A DNA stretch of 64,000 bases from an uncultured Bacteroidales bacterium (GTDB taxonomy: Bacteria > Bacteroidota > Bacteroidia > Bacteroidales > UBA932): the NCBI GenBank assembly GCA_947306365.1, contig CAMZGD010000001.1:183598-247597 (forward strand). Direction: 5' to 3'. The position numbers and the translations under genes were made by a program. The notes below the pieces were generated by a model. The model worked only from the letters and a program-made list of their open reading frames with translations, was not told the DNA's origin and ran no database searches. Of the stretch, positions 17,074-27,900 are shown piece after piece. The stretch's first letter is position 1, and every line of letters begins with the position of its first letter.

Positions 17074-17083
17074 CAAAAAAACG

Positions 17084-17116
17084 AAAACTCACTGTCTTGC
17101 GGCAGTGAGTTTTTTG
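17084..17116. terminator. terminator after tRNA-Pro, also serving the minus strand
   Basis: The stem AACTCACTGTC / GGCAGTGAGTT (loop TTGC) is followed by TTTTT on the plus strand and preceded by AAAA on the other side. It ends tRNA-Pro and lies directly at the stop codon of the minus-strand lipoprotein gene. Confidence 0.8.
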
Positions 17117-18154
17117 TTAGAAATCCATGTCGGGATTATTGTAGTCGCGGCCGCCGAGGACGGTGCCGTCACCAGCGTAGTGAATGGTGCGGCCGGGTTT
17201 TCCGTTTCCGTCGTAGGTGGTGCAGCTGTGATTGCCGACCTGTCCGGGCTCCAGCTGGCGGATGCGTGAGAACTCTTCCTGAAAACAATGTTCGGCGTCA
17301 TAGCGGATGCCCCGCTCGGAAATGGACGGGACATCGTGGCGCCAGTCGCTGTTGCCGGTCTTCCGGTCGAGATACTCCAGGACTTCGAACTTTTGTCCGT
17401 TTGCGTATTCGGCGACGACGATCCAGCGGGGGCGGGAGGTTTCCTCTATTGCAAGGTTCTCGCCGGTATAGGAAGCCACGTGGTACCAGCGCATGATGCG
17501 GCCGAGAAAGACCGACAGGTCCGGATTGCCGCAATCGTAGTACCAGCCTTCATTCGAACCCAGCGCGCGGAAATACACGGGGCAGCGGTCTTCGCCCTTC
17601 TTGAACCAGAAGACTTCGTCACCTTCTTCGTCATGCAGTTCGTACCGGAAGGCGGTGAGGGCGACCTCTTCCGCCGGCTCCCGGTTGAGCCAGCGGGAGA
17701 AAAACCCTTCGATCTTTCTCAATCCTTCGGCACCCTTGCCGGGCGGGTACGCCTCGTACCCGCCGCAGGATGTGTTCTTGTCGGCGAAATGCAGATACAG
17801 ATGCCAGCTGTCCCCGTCGAGGATATCGAATTTCGGTGTATACTGACGGTCGTATTTGTACATCTTGTACGCCAGAACGATTGCTTCCAGTGAATCCATG
17901 ACGGATCCGTCTTCCTCGAACACGCGGTCACGGTCGTTGCCGACCATGACGGTGATGCGGGTCTTGCCGTCCGCCAGCCGTTCGGCCTTGTAGTCGATGT
18001 TGCTGTGGGCGTGGCATCCGTGGGTACCGCCGTATTCCAGCGACACGAGCCCGTCGGCCTTTGTGGGGCCGTCGGGCTCGGGCTTGGGTGCTGGATTGTT
18101 GTGCCCGCATCCGAAGAAGAATGACAGGGACATCAGCAGCAGGAATCTGGTCAC
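17117..18154 (-). CDS. predicted lipoprotein of unknown function
   Basis: Encodes 345 residues. The N-terminus is a lipoprotein signal ending in FFFGC (lipid-modified Cys about residue 16), followed by a proline-rich linker. The rest is polar with many aromatic residues and no family I recognise. The start is a GTG at 18154; an ATG seven codons later would leave a very short signal. It begins 21 nt downstream of pnp on the same strand and may be the last gene of the rpsO-pnp unit. Confidence 0.7.
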   Translation of the reverse strand: MTRFLLLMSLSFFFGCGHNNPAPKPEPDGPTKADGLVSLEYGGTHGCHAHSNIDYKAERLADGKTRITVMVGNDRDRVFEEDGSVMDSLEAIVLAYKMYKYDRQYTPKFDILDGDSWHLYLHFADKNTSCGGYEAYPPGKGAEGLRKIEGFFSRWLNREPAEEVALTAFRYELHDEEGDEVFWFKKGEDRCPVYFRALGSNEGWYYDCGNPDLSVFLGRIMRWYHVASYTGENLAIEETSRPRWIVVAEYANGQKFEVLEYLDRKTGNSDWRHDVPSISERGIRYDAEHCFQEEFSRIRQLEPGQVGNHSCTTYDGNGKPGRTIHYAGDGTVLGGRDYNNPDMDF

Positions 18155-18175
18155 GGGACTCGTGGCGTCGGGGTT

Positions 18176-20470
18176 TTAGCGGTTGCCTTCGCGGCGCGGG
18201 CCGCGGCCGCCTTCGCGACGGTTGCCGCCACCCCGGTTGCCGCCGTCCTTGCCGTCACGCCGGTTGCCGTTGCCTTCGCGGCGCGGGCCATTACCGCCTT
18301 CGCGGCGCGGACGGGGTTCCACATAACCTTCCGGCTTCTCGGTAAGGGCGCGCATCGAAAGGCGCATCTTGCCGGCCTTCGGATCGTATTCGAGCAGCTT
18401 GACGTCGACTTCGTCGCCGACGGCCAGGACGTCTTCCACCTTCTCGGTCTTGGTCCAGGCAATCTCGGAGACGTGCAGCAGGCCTTCCTTGCCCGGCATG
18501 ATCTCGATGAACGCGCCGAATTCGAGGATGGAAACGACCTTGCCGTGATAGACCTGTCCGACTTCGGGGACGGCGCAGATACCCTTGATCCAGTCGAGGG
18601 CCTTCTGCATGTTCTCGGCATTGTCGGAAGCGATGTCCACGACGCCTTCGGTGAGGTTGGTGCCCGGAATCGGCTCTTCGTCGATGTTGATGACGGTGCC
18701 GGTTTCCTTCTGGATCTTCTGGATGGTCTCTCCGCCCTTGCCGATGACGGCGCCGATGAATTCGGCGGCGATGCGGATCTGGACGATGCGCGGCACGAAC
18801 GGCTTGTAGTCGGCACGCGGCTCGGGGATCACCTTGAGCATTTCGCCCATGATGTGCATACGGCCCTGGCGCGCCTGCTCGAGGGCTTTCTCCAGCACGT
18901 CGTAGCTCAGGCCGTCGACCTTGATGTCCATCTGGGTGGCGGTGATGCCGTCGGCGGTGCCGGTGACCTTGAAGTCCATGTCACCGAGGTGGTCCTCATC
19001 GCCGAGGATGTCGGTCAGGATGGCGTAGCGGTCGTTCGGACGCTCAGCATCGGTGATCAGGCCCATGGCCACGCCGGCGACCGGCTTGCGGATCTTCACG
19101 CCGGCGTCCATCAGGGCGAGGCAGCCGCCGCAGACCGAAGCCATCGAAGAAGAACCGTTCGATTCGAGGATGTCGGAGACCACGCGCACGGCGTACGGGT
19201 TTTCGGGGGCGAACGGCATCACGGCCTTGAGGGCGCGCATGGCCAGGTTGCCATGACCGATTTCGCGGCGGCCCGTGGCGCGCTGCGGCTTGGCTTCGCC
19301 CGTTGCGAACGGCGGGAAGTTATAGTGGAGGACGAACTGCTGGTCATCCTGGATGAGCACTTCGTCCTGTTCCTTCATATCGAGCTTGGTGCCAAGCGTC
19401 ACGCTCGCGAGCGACTGCGTCTCGCCGCGGGTGAAGATGGCGCTGCCGTGTGCGCAGGGAAGGTAATCCACTTCGCACCAGATGGGGCGCACTTCGTCGG
19501 TGGCGCGGCCGTCGAGCCGGCGGCCTTCGTCGAGGATGAGGTTGCGCATGGCTTCCTTCTCCACGTCGTGGTAGTAGCGTTCCACAAGCGGCGTCTTCTC
19601 TTCGAGTTCCTCTTCCGGAATCGTGGCGAGGAAGTCGGCTTTGATGGCTTCGAACGCATCGGCGCGCTCGTGCTTCGGCAGGGCGGCCTTTGCGGTCTCG
19701 TAGCAGCGGCTGTAGCAGGCTTCGTGGACGGCCTTGCGGAGGTCTTCGTCCTCGACGTCGTGCGGATAGTCGCGCTTGTTCACGTCGGTGCCGAGCTCGT
19801 GCATCAGCTCCTTCTGCACGCGGCAGTGCTTCTTGATTTCCTCGTGGGCGAACTTGATGGCCTCGAGCATGTCGTGCTCGGAAACCTCTTTCATCTCACC
19901 CTCGACCATCATGATGTTCTCCTCGGTGGCGGCGACCATCAGTTCGAGGTCGGCACGTTCCGTGTCCTTGAAGCCGGGGTTGATGACGAACCGGCCGTCG
20001 ATGCGGGCGACACGCACTTCGGAGATGGGGCCCTGGAACGGCAGGTCGGACGAAGCGAGGGCCGCGGAAGCGGCGAGGCCGGCCAGCGCGTCGGGCTGGA
20101 TATCTTTTTCTGCTGAGATCAGCATGACATTGACGAAAACTTCCAGGTGGAAGTCGTCGGGCCAGAGCGGACGGATGGGGCGGTCCACCAGACGGGAGAT
20201 CAGGATCTCATAGTCGTCGGGACGGCTTTCTCTCTTGAGGAATCCGCCGGGGAAGCGGCCCGCGGCGTAATATTTCTCCCGGTAATCAACCTGGAGCGGA
20301 AGGAAATCCGTTCCTTCCTTGACTTCTGTTGCAGCGGTTACGGTCGCCAGGAGCATGGTGCCTCCCATCTTCACGACCGCCGAGCCGTCGGCCTGCTTGG
20401 CAAGCTTCCCGGTCTCGATTTCAATTGTCCGACCGTCGGACAATTCGATGATTTTCTTGATTACATTCAT
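18176..20470 (-). CDS. pnp: polyribonucleotide nucleotidyltransferase with RG-rich tail
   Basis: Encodes 764 residues. Two RNase PH-like domains flank a helical linker, followed by KH (motif [15 protein letters not shown], about 575-590) and S1 domains ([18 protein letters not shown], about 640-657). The enzyme degrades RNA phosphorolytically from the 3' end. After the S1 domain comes a tail of about 45 residues made almost only of Arg, Gly, Asn, Glu and Lys (repeats such as GPRREGN and GGNRREGG). It lies 71 nt downstream of rpsO, separated by a terminator hairpin, as in many bacteria. Confidence 0.96.
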   Translation of the reverse strand: MNVIKKIIELSDGRTIEIETGKLAKQADGSAVVKMGGTMLLATVTAATEVKEGTDFLPLQVDYREKYYAAGRFPGGFLKRESRPDDYEILISRLVDRPIRPLWPDDFHLEVFVNVMLISAEKDIQPDALAGLAASAALASSDLPFQGPISEVRVARIDGRFVINPGFKDTERADLELMVAATEENIMMVEGEMKEVSEHDMLEAIKFAHEEIKKHCRVQKELMHELGTDVNKRDYPHDVEDEDLRKAVHEACYSRCYETAKAALPKHERADAFEAIKADFLATIPEEELEEKTPLVERYYHDVEKEAMRNLILDEGRRLDGRATDEVRPIWCEVDYLPCAHGSAIFTRGETQSLASVTLGTKLDMKEQDEVLIQDDQQFVLHYNFPPFATGEAKPQRATGRREIGHGNLAMRALKAVMPFAPENPYAVRVVSDILESNGSSSMASVCGGCLALMDAGVKIRKPVAGVAMGLITDAERPNDRYAILTDILGDEDHLGDMDFKVTGTADGITATQMDIKVDGLSYDVLEKALEQARQGRMHIMGEMLKVIPEPRADYKPFVPRIVQIRIAAEFIGAVIGKGGETIQKIQKETGTVINIDEEPIPGTNLTEGVVDIASDNAENMQKALDWIKGICAVPEVGQVYHGKVVSILEFGAFIEIMPGKEGLLHVSEIAWTKTEKVEDVLAVGDEVDVKLLEYDPKAGKMRLSMRALTEKPEGYVEPRPRREGGNGPRREGNGNRRDGKDGGNRGGGNRREGGRGPRREGNR

Positions 20471-20494
20471 ATTTTATCCTTAGTGTCTCTTCAT

Positions 20495-20524
20495 ACAAAA
20501 AAGGCCGCTGTTCCCGGCGGCCTT
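20495..20524 (-). terminator. rpsO terminator upstream of pnp
   Basis: Read on the minus strand, a GGCCGC-centred stem (20501-20524) is followed by a run of T at 20502-20495. It separates rpsO from pnp, so pnp depends on read-through or on its own promoter in the 30 nt that follow. Confidence 0.8.
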
Positions 20525-20541
20525 GATTCGTTCCCTGGAGA

Positions 20542-20817
20542 TTATTTGCGGAGGCCCAGGGCCTTCACGATCTCACGGTATCTCTCAATATCCTTCTCTT
20601 TCAAGTAATCGAGGAGCTGACGGCGCTTACCTACGAGGCGGAGAAGGGCACGCTGGGTGTTGTGGTCCTTCTTGTTGGCCTTGAGGTGCTCGGTCAGATG
20701 AGCGATACGGTAGGAAAACAAAGCAACCTGACTCTCAGGCGAGCCGGTGTCAACATTAGACTTCCCGTATTTGCCGAAAATCTCTTGCTTCTTGTCTGCG
20801 TTCAAATACTCTGACAT
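20542..20817 (-). CDS. rpsO: 30S ribosomal protein S15
   Basis: Encodes 91 residues, the normal size of S15. The motifs [16 protein letters not shown] and [21 protein letters not shown] are conserved. S15 binds 16S rRNA early in assembly of the small subunit. The start is the ATG at 20817 ([10 protein letters not shown]). An upstream in-frame start would overlap the promoter. Ten codons before the true start are free of stops only by chance. Confidence 0.97.
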   Translation of the reverse strand: MSEYLNADKKQEIFGKYGKSNVDTGSPESQVALFSYRIAHLTEHLKANKKDHNTQRALLRLVGKRRQLLDYLKEKDIERYREIVKALGLRK

Positions 20818-20844
20818 GGTGCAAAAAATTGTTTTTAAGGGCTG

Positions 20845-20874
20845 CAAAGGTAAGGATATTTTTTAACTCTGCAA
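20845..20874 (-). promoter_or_regulatory. rpsO promoter
   Basis: On the minus strand TTG (20874-20872), a 19-nt spacer and TACCTTTG (20852-20845) form a near-ideal Bacteroidota promoter 28 nt before the start codon. The bases after it (CAGCCC) resemble the tRNA leader CAGTCCCAA. Confidence 0.7.
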
Positions 20875-20889
20875 CTTTTTATCGTACAA

Positions 20890-21177
20890 TTATTTTGCAA
20901 GGGCGCTCAGTTTCTCGCAGAGGGCGTCCAGTCCGTTGAGCAGGTCGGCGCCGACGCGGTTGTAGTACGCACGGGGCTTCACGTCCGCCGCAGGGTGGTT
21001 CACCTTGTCGAAGAGGGAGTCGGCCAGGTCGCTGGCTTCATTGATGAGGCTCTCGACTTTTGCCACGTCTTTCTCGGGATGCAGCATGGCGAACAGGAGG
21101 CAGTCTTCCACGAAATCGCCGATCAGGAATTCGATATCCTTCTTAATATCACGTAAAGAATTACAATGTTTACTCAT
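20890..21177 (-). CDS. small protein of unknown function
   Basis: Encodes 95 residues, predicted all-helical and acidic in the middle, without signal peptide or membrane segment. It has the character of a small conserved Bacteroidales protein, but I cannot name its family. A TATATTTG element (21219 to 21212) lies 35 nt upstream of the start. It is separated from rpsO by that gene's promoter, so it forms its own unit. Confidence 0.65.
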   Translation of the reverse strand: MSKHCNSLRDIKKDIEFLIGDFVEDCLLFAMLHPEKDVAKVESLINEASDLADSLFDKVNHPAADVKPRAYYNRVGADLLNGLDALCEKLSALAK

Positions 21178-21211
21178 AAGTCTTTCTTATTTAATTTCTT
21201 GTTTCCGGGTG

Positions 21212-21219
21212 CAAATATA
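21212..21219 (-). promoter_or_regulatory. -7 element for the 95-residue protein gene
   Basis: TATATTTG on the minus strand, 35 nt before the ATG at 21177. No clear -33 element at the usual distance. Confidence 0.45.
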
Positions 21220-21284
21220 GTGGTTTTTTCTTTGAATTTCCAGCCCCGCTGTTTCTATATTGATAATAGAGAGTTTATTGAGCT

Positions 21285-22366
21285 GGATTCTACTCTGAAG
21301 TGCAACGCTTTGAAGCTTGATAGTATAACTTTACTGTCATAACTAGAAAAGCGACAGAGGATGGGATACAAGCATTTAACAAGGGAGCAGCGATACACGA
21401 TAGAGGCGTTGCTGCAGACACCGATGAGCCTCAGGGAGATAGGAGAAGTGATTGGGGTCAGCACAGGTACGGTGAGCCGTGAGATCCGTAGGAACTGCGA
21501 CATGAGAGGGTACCACCGGTACCGATGGCGGCTGGCACAGAAGAAGTACGAAAGGAGGATGAAGGACAGGAGACACTACCTGAAGTTCACCGATGAGATG
21601 AAGCGGACAGTCAGACGGTTCATCATCTACGGCCAGTACAGTCCGGAGCAGATTTGCGGGCGGTTCCGTTTGAAGGGGGAAGAGATGGTATGTGCGGAGA
21701 CAATCTACCGTTGGATCTGGCAAGAGAAGCGCCGGGGCACTGATGAGATGGCTCGCAACCTCAGGCATCGCGGGCGACGGAAACGAAGACGTGACAGCCT
21801 ATACAGCCCCAGGGGAGTCATACAGGACCGGGTTGACATATCGCTGAGGCCGTCGGTTGTAGATGAGAAGAAGCGTTTTGGAGACTTTGAGATAGACACG
21901 ATGATTGGCAGGAACCGCAAGGGTGCCATCATGACGACAAACGACAGGTGCACGCATCTGGTGCTGATCCGCAGGCTTGCGGGGAAAGAAGCCGCCCCGC
22001 TGGCAAGCACGGCAATCGAAGCGTTGCTACCCTACAAAGACAAGATACATACGATAACGGCCGACAACGGAAAGGAATTCGCCCGCCATAAGGAGATCGC
22101 GAGAGGGCTCGATGCCGAGTTCTACTTCGCACGTCCATACCACTCCTGGGAGCGGGGCGCAAACGAAAACACGAACGGGCTGATACGCCAGTACATTCCG
22201 AAAGGCACGGATTTCAGCGAGCTGACAGATGAAATGCTTGTTGAGATTGAATGGAAACTCAACCACAGGCCCCGGAAGTCATTGGGTTACAGGACACCGT
22301 TGGAATATTGTAAACAATTATTTAACTATGACTTTTGAAGTGTGTTGCACTTCTAAATTGAATTCA
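21285..22366 (+). mobile_element. IS30-family insertion sequence
   Basis: The element spans about 1.08 kb around one transposase gene. Imperfect terminal inverted repeats lie at 21286-21306 and 22344-22364. Both read inward as ATTC...GAAGTGCAAC, with the last ten bases identical. It sits between the 95-residue protein gene and the 3' end of a secreted-protein gene, so no gene appears interrupted. A target-site duplication could not be fixed by eye. The outer boundaries are therefore accurate only to a few bases. Confidence 0.8.
21361..22338 (+). CDS. IS30-family transposase
   Basis: Encodes 325 residues. An N-terminal helix-turn-helix (LTREQRYTIEALLQ, then REIGEVIGVSTGTVSREIRRN, about 23-44) is typical of IS30 transposases. 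The DDE catalytic residues are intact: D179 (FEIDTMIG), D235 (TADNGKEF) and E269 (RGANENTNG). The C-terminus has the family segment LNHRPRKSLGYRTPLEY. The open frame is complete, so the copy may be active. A related well-known Bacteroides element is IS4351. Confidence 0.95.
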   Translation: MGYKHLTREQRYTIEALLQTPMSLREIGEVIGVSTGTVSREIRRNCDMRGYHRYRWRLAQKKYERRMKDRRHYLKFTDEMKRTVRRFIIYGQYSPEQICGRFRLKGEEMVCAETIYRWIWQEKRRGTDEMARNLRHRGRRKRRRDSLYSPRGVIQDRVDISLRPSVVDEKKRFGDFEIDTMIGRNRKGAIMTTNDRCTHLVLIRRLAGKEAAPLASTAIEALLPYKDKIHTITADNGKEFARHKEIARGLDAEFYFARPYHSWERGANENTNGLIRQYIPKGTDFSELTDEMLVEIEWKLNHRPRKSLGYRTPLEYCKQLFNYDF

Positions 22367-22378
22367 CCTTTGGTGGTT

Positions 22379-22993
22379 TTACAGGATGGAGCGGAGATAG
22401 TCAATTACCCTGAACGCCTGCTCGGCGCTGGTCATCTCCAGTTTGTTCTCCCGCACGAAGGCCTTGAGCTGTCCGGCAACGGTCGGGAAAGCGCGATAAA
22501 GGTCCTTGAGCCGTTTCACGGAATAATCCGTGTCCCCTACGGTTATAATATAGGTATTGTCATTCTTCTGCTGCCAGATTTCATTGATGTATTCGCTGCT
22601 CCCGTTGAGAACGTCAACCTTCGCCTGGGTTGTCGCACCGAGGGCGCCCTTCGACCCTACGTTCACTTTCTTGAATTTCCAGTTGACAAGCACCCGCCCG
22701 GACTCCCGTTCGAACACCTCGCAGAAAAGGCCGTCCTTGAAGATGAAAGTGCGGTCTCCTACTGTAATGTCCTTGATAAGGTCGCGGTTGAGCAACTCCA
22801 TCATCGTGGCTCCGTCGTAATAATAGAACCCCTGGCCCAGGGCGTCGAAATTCACCTTCACCTCGGCTGTGGTCCGGTTGATGAACCGGATTGTGCTCGG
22901 CTCGAACTCAGGAAACAGATATACGGGCTGCTGCGCAAAAGAAGCAGATAGAGACATCATAGCCGTGAGAGTGAGCAAAAGGAACCTTTTCAT
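22379..22993 (-). CDS. secreted protein of unknown function
   Basis: Encodes 204 residues. A signal peptide (about 1-20, ending in ASFA) is followed by a compact domain with no family I recognise. Part of the middle (about 70-160) alternates short hydrophobic and polar stretches, suggesting beta structure. The IS30 right end lies 13 nt beyond its stop, so the gene is intact. No partner can be assigned. Confidence 0.7.
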   Translation of the reverse strand: MKRFLLLTLTAMMSLSASFAQQPVYLFPEFEPSTIRFINRTTAEVKVNFDALGQGFYYYDGATMMELLNRDLIKDITVGDRTFIFKDGLFCEVFERESGRVLVNWKFKKVNVGSKGALGATTQAKVDVLNGSSEYINEIWQQKNDNTYIITVGDTDYSVKRLKDLYRAFPTVAGQLKAFVRENKLEMTSAEQAFRVIDYLRSIL

Positions 22994-23026
22994 ACTACAA
23001 ATATAACAATTGCCGCGTAAATAACA

Positions 23027-23054
23027 AAGGGGATGCCATAGCCGGCATCCCCTT
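23027..23054 (-). terminator. terminator of the SusC/SusD unit
   Basis: A perfect 11-bp stem (AAGGGGATGCC / GGCATCCCCTT) follows the SusD-like gene on the minus strand and is succeeded by TTTGTTATTT. It is 20 nt beyond the stop codon. Confidence 0.75.
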
Positions 23055-23074
23055 GGAATTAAAATCGGAACCGC

Positions 23075-24943
23075 TTACTTCGCGGAACCCCACTGGGGAG
23101 CGTTCTTGTCCTGCCAGAGACGCTCGGTGTTGAGCACCGTGGTCGTGGCGAATCCCATTCCGGACTGAGCCGAACCCGGGGTGAAGCCCTGGACCTTGAG
23201 GCTCTCCAGACGGATGTCATGCATCACGTCGGTCACGAGCGGAGTGGAGAATTCGAAACGACGGGGAATGGCGGTAAGCTCGACCTCCTTGAACTTCACG
23301 AACGGGAGGAGTTTGGAACCGATCTTCGGATAACCCGAACGGCGGGCGGTCACGAACTGCTCGTTGGGCAGCATCGAGAAGTTCATCAGTTCCTGCAGAT
23401 AGACCTTCTCGATGGAACCGTCCCACTTCACGGCGGAAGTAGCCATCATTGCGGCAATCTCACCGTCCTTCAACTCGATGCTGGCCTCGTCGGGAGCATA
23501 GTTGTAGGTAGCGCCGTAGTACGGGATCTTGTTCTTGCCGGCGATGTAGTCCCACTCCTGGACGGAGAGTTCGACACCGCGGTTGTAGAAGCTTTCGGCG
23601 GAGCCTCCGACCGAAGCGCCCAGGAGGGCCATTTCAGCCAGGTAGAGGTTGGTCTCGCCGGCACCGAGGTACATACCCCACCAGGGCACGTCTTCGGTAT
23701 CCTGGATAACCGGGCCGCCGGGGACGGTCGGCAGGGTGAAGTCGACGCGGCCGCGGATCATCTCCTCATTGTAGTTGGAGTACATGCCGTAGCTCTTGGA
23801 AGCCGTTCCGACCTTCACGTTGTAACGGTCGGCATAGTCGAAGTACTCACCTTCCATAGCCTTGTATTCAGGGGAATCCTTGAACACGATGGGAATGCCG
23901 TGATAACGGACCCAAGGCTCGCCGGGAGCGGCCCAGGAGGCGAAGTTGCCGTCGGCGTCGAGGTTGACGCTTTCCTTGATGATGCCCGGCAGGGCGTCAT
24001 ACATACCGGCGTCGATGAAGCACTGGACAACCTTCGAGTTGTAGCTGTTCTTGGTGTAGAAGAAGCGCACGCGGGGGTCCTTGGAAGCCTTCATGAAGTC
24101 GATGACGTTCTTGCTGGCGGAAGACATGTAGCCGCTGAGGCTGTTGTCGGTCTGATAGGCCAGGTCGCCGCCGGTGGTGGCGTCAGCCTTGTGGAAGATG
24201 AAGGCATCCTCGAGCTTGTTGATGTAACCCGCGGAGCTGGCGGTCACGGAACTCGCAATCTGCTTTGCCTTGTCGGCGTTGTTGTTGTAGAGGCGGACTG
24301 CCACCTTCAGCTTGAGGGAGTTGGCCAGGCGCGCCCACTTGGCGAGGTCACCGTTGTAGATGAGGTCCTGCTTGCTGGAGACGACCTGGGTCTGGTCCTG
24401 GAATACGGCGATGTAGCTGTCGAGTTCCGAAATGAGATTGTCATAGAGGTTCTCGACGCGGTCGTATGCAGGGGTCAGGCTTCCGCCGTACTTGTACATG
24501 CAGGCCTCGGAGTACTGGATGTCACCGTTGATGTCGCTGCTGAAGATGGCGCCATAGACGGCCAGCACACCGCACATCGCAGCATACGCCTCCATCTCGG
24601 GGTGCTCGTACGCCTGGATGTAGTTGTAGATGTCGTTGCGATAGTTGAGCATCGTGATGTAGGTATTCTGCCAGTGGACGGCAGTACCCATGCCGAAGGT
24701 TCCCTCAGTGTAGGAACCGGTGGCACCCAGCTGGCTCCACTTGGTGTAAAGCGCCTGGTTGTAGAACCACAACAGATAGTCATTGGTTTCGAAAAGCAAC
24801 TCGGCCCGGGTCGCCAGGTAAGCGGGATTGGGCGTGGACACGTCGCTCGGATTCTGGTTGAGCTCGGCAAATTGTTCCATGCAAGAGCTAAGTCCCAAAA
24901 CGCAGACGGTCAGCAGGGCAATAAAGATATGTTTTGCTTTCAT
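23075..24943 (-). CDS. SusD/RagB-family nutrient-binding outer-membrane lipoprotein
   Basis: Encodes 622 residues. A lipoprotein signal ends in LGLSSC (lipidated Cys about residue 21). The following NQNPSDVSTPNPAYLATRAELLF is typical of the SusD-like group 2 family, and tetratricopeptide-like helices fill the rest (MLNYRNDIYNYIQAYEHPE). SusD-like proteins cap the SusC channel on the cell surface and bind glycans or peptides. The start is the ATG at 24943. It follows the SusC gene after 19 nt on the same transcript. No glycoside hydrolase is adjacent, so the substrate is unknown and need not be a polysaccharide. Confidence 0.93.
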   Translation of the reverse strand: MKAKHIFIALLTVCVLGLSSCMEQFAELNQNPSDVSTPNPAYLATRAELLFETNDYLLWFYNQALYTKWSQLGATGSYTEGTFGMGTAVHWQNTYITMLNYRNDIYNYIQAYEHPEMEAYAAMCGVLAVYGAIFSSDINGDIQYSEACMYKYGGSLTPAYDRVENLYDNLISELDSYIAVFQDQTQVVSSKQDLIYNGDLAKWARLANSLKLKVAVRLYNNNADKAKQIASSVTASSAGYINKLEDAFIFHKADATTGGDLAYQTDNSLSGYMSSASKNVIDFMKASKDPRVRFFYTKNSYNSKVVQCFIDAGMYDALPGIIKESVNLDADGNFASWAAPGEPWVRYHGIPIVFKDSPEYKAMEGEYFDYADRYNVKVGTASKSYGMYSNYNEEMIRGRVDFTLPTVPGGPVIQDTEDVPWWGMYLGAGETNLYLAEMALLGASVGGSAESFYNRGVELSVQEWDYIAGKNKIPYYGATYNYAPDEASIELKDGEIAAMMATSAVKWDGSIEKVYLQELMNFSMLPNEQFVTARRSGYPKIGSKLLPFVKFKEVELTAIPRRFEFSTPLVTDVMHDIRLESLKVQGFTPGSAQSGMGFATTTVLNTERLWQDKNAPQWGSAK

Positions 24944-24962
24944 GTTCGTGTCGTTTTAAGGG

Positions 24963-27900
24963 TTAGAATCTGAGATTGAGGGTTACGGTATAATAGGAAG
25001 TCACACCCTGCAGGTTACGGATACGGAACTCAGAGGCGCGGGTACCGCGGACGGATTCCGGATTCTCCTTGTTAGGCATCGAGTTGAGCAGATAGCCCAG
25101 GTTGTGTGCATTGGCCTGGATCGAAAGACCCTGGGCGTGCAGCATGTGGGCGAAGCGGTCGGACACGGTGTAACCGATCGACAGGTCGCGGAAGCAAATG
25201 TAGTTCAGCTTGGTAAACCAGGTGTCGTCGACGACGCCGTTGCCCCAGCTATGGTTCAGGTAAGTCCAGGAAGTGGCATGCGAAGGATCGATTACGTTCT
25301 TGGCATAAAGTTCCGCATAAGACTCACCGTTCGGAGAGGTCGGACCGGAGGTCACGACATACGGGTCACCGCTAGGCTGGGCAATCTTGGTTCCGGTCGG
25401 GAAAATACCTTCCGGAATGATACCGTCGTCGTAGGTGAGACCGTCCCAGCGGGAAGTGTAGGTTACACCACCGTGGGCGGCGTCGGCACCGCGGAGAGCC
25501 GTCTCCATATATCCGTAAGCCGTACCATAGTGCGAAGGATAGGAAGCCACATAGCCGCCGAACCGGGCGTCGAACGAAGCACGGACGAAGAAGCGTTTGT
25601 AGCGGAGCTGCGTGCTGAGGGAACCGAGGAAGTCAGGCACCGAATTGCCGATCTCCTCCACCTCGCCGCTGCGGCGGATGAACGCGGAGCCGTAGGAGGT
25701 CTGGAAGTTGCCGAGGACAGGAAGCTTGGAGCCCTGGAATTTACCGGTAGGGTTGCCGTCTTCGTCGAGAATCTCCACCCAGTCTTTCTTGGGGGCCTTG
25801 TCGGACATCAGGATACCATAGGTACCGCCGACCTTGGCCACGGAACCGATACGGTAGTTACCGTAGTCCGGGTCGCCCTGCAGCTTGATGTAACTGGCCA
25901 CCAGGTCGCTCAGTTCCACGATCTTCGACCAGTTCTTGGTGAAGGTGAAGTTGACGTCCCAGGAGAAGTTCTTCGTCTCCACGGGAACCGTATTGAGGGC
26001 GAGCTCGATACCGGTGTTCTGGATGTTACCGGCGTTGATGAAGGCGTTGCTGATACCCGAGGCGCTCGGAACGCTGACGCGCATGATCTGGTCGCGGGTG
26101 TTCTCCTTGTAGAAGGTCAGGTCGACGCCGATGCGGTTGGTGAACATGCGGTAGTCCACACCGACTTCCCAGGAAGTCTTGCGCTCCGGACGGATGTTGG
26201 AGTCCTTGACTTCGTTCGGAATCGTCATATAGTAGGAATCTGTACCGTCGTGGTTGACCTGGGCCACGTTGTAAGCCGAGTTGATGCTGTACGGATCGGT
26301 ATCGTTACCGACCTGGGCGATCGAGGCGCGCAGCTTGAAGAACGAAATGGTCTTCGGCAGTTCGAAGGTCTCGTGGAGCAGCCAGGAGGCGCTGAACGAA
26401 GGATAGAAGTACGAATAGTTGCCGTGCTTGTCGGCATACACGAGGGCAGAAGACCAGTCGTTACGGCCGGTGACCTCGAGGAAGAGCATGTCGCGGTAGG
26501 AAGCGGTGGCCTGTCCCACGAGGGAGAGCATCGTCTTGGTGCCGCTGATGGAGCCGGAACCCGACACCGTGTTGCGGGAGTTGTTGATGTAATACTGGTT
26601 CGGCACGATCAGACCGCCGTTGGTGTGCGTAGCCACGGCGAACACGTAGTTGTTGTAGTATTCACCCCGGAGGAAACCGCCGATGTTCCAGTCCTCATTG
26701 GCCTTGAAGTCGAAGATGAGGTTGGTGTTGAGGTTGGTCTGCTCCTGGGTGCGCTGGCTCAGGCCATAGTAGCCGTCACTGCCCTGGTTGGCATAGCCCG
26801 GGTCGGGGCGCTTGACTTCCTGACGGGTGTAGTAGTAATTGAAGCTGCCGTCGGTAACCCATTTGAGCCAGGGAGCGAGCTGCACGGTGAGTTTGAGGTT
26901 CGGGCGGACGACCGTCTCCTTCTGGAGGGTCTCGTTCTCCCAGATGCTCCACCACACGCTGCGGCCCGGGATGCTGCCCCACTCGTCACCGTAGGCGCTG
27001 TTGGCGACACCGCCGTGCGGGCCCTTGTACTTGTCGCGGAAGTACTTGGCGTTGTAGGTACGGTCCCAGGTACCGCTGATGAAGCACTCACCGATGTTCG
27101 GCTGGGCGTTGCGCGGGGTCGAGTTCGTGAAGGTCATCGAAGCCTCGATGCCGATGGCGTCGTTGAGCTGGTGCGAAGCCTTGATGAGGGTGCTGAAGCG
27201 GTTGAAGCTGTTGTTGGGCAGCGTACCGGTGGAATACTTCTCGGAAATGGAAGCATAGATGGCACTGCGCTCGTTGCCGCCGGAGATGGTCACGTTGGTG
27301 TTGGTGTTGAAGCCGAGGTTGTAGGCTTCCTTGAAGTTGTTGGCATAGGCCTGCGAAGGAATGCGCTTGCCGTCGTACCATTCGATTTCCTTGTATTCAT
27401 CGAAACGGTTACCGAAGGAAAGGCCAGTGGCGCCAATGTCACGGGCGAGTTTCAGCAGGGACGGCACGTTGTCGGTACCGTCGGCCCACACGTTCATGTG
27501 GTGGACGTCCCAGTCGGAAGCGCAGTCAAAATAGCTGCCGTAGCCGGCGAAATAACCTTCCATGAACACGTTCTGGAGCGTAGGCTGGCTGGTCACCTGG
27601 TCGATACCGACCGTCTGGGTGAAGCTCACGCCGAGGCCTTTGGTGCCCCTGCCGCTCTTGGTCGTAATGATGATGGCGCCGTTCAGACCGCGGGAACCGT
27701 AGAGGGCCGTAGCGGCAGCACCCTTCAGGATGGAGACGGACTCGAAGTCATCGGGGTTGAGGTTCTTCAACGCGTTGCCGTAGTCGAGGTTGTCGGCGCT
27801 CCAGTCGGCGCTGTTGTCAACCGTCTCGTTGTCGAGGATGATGCCGTCGACGACGAAGATCGGCTGGTTGTTGTTGCTCAAGGTGGAAGCACCGCGGATC

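Noticed and set aside
17000..17270. Coding potential through tRNA-Pro and the end of the lipoprotein gene on the plus strand
   Set aside because: Overlaps a tRNA and a terminator, with no start signal or motif.
21278..22375. Target-site duplication of the IS30 element
   Set aside because: No convincing identical flank was seen by eye at both ends, so none is claimed.
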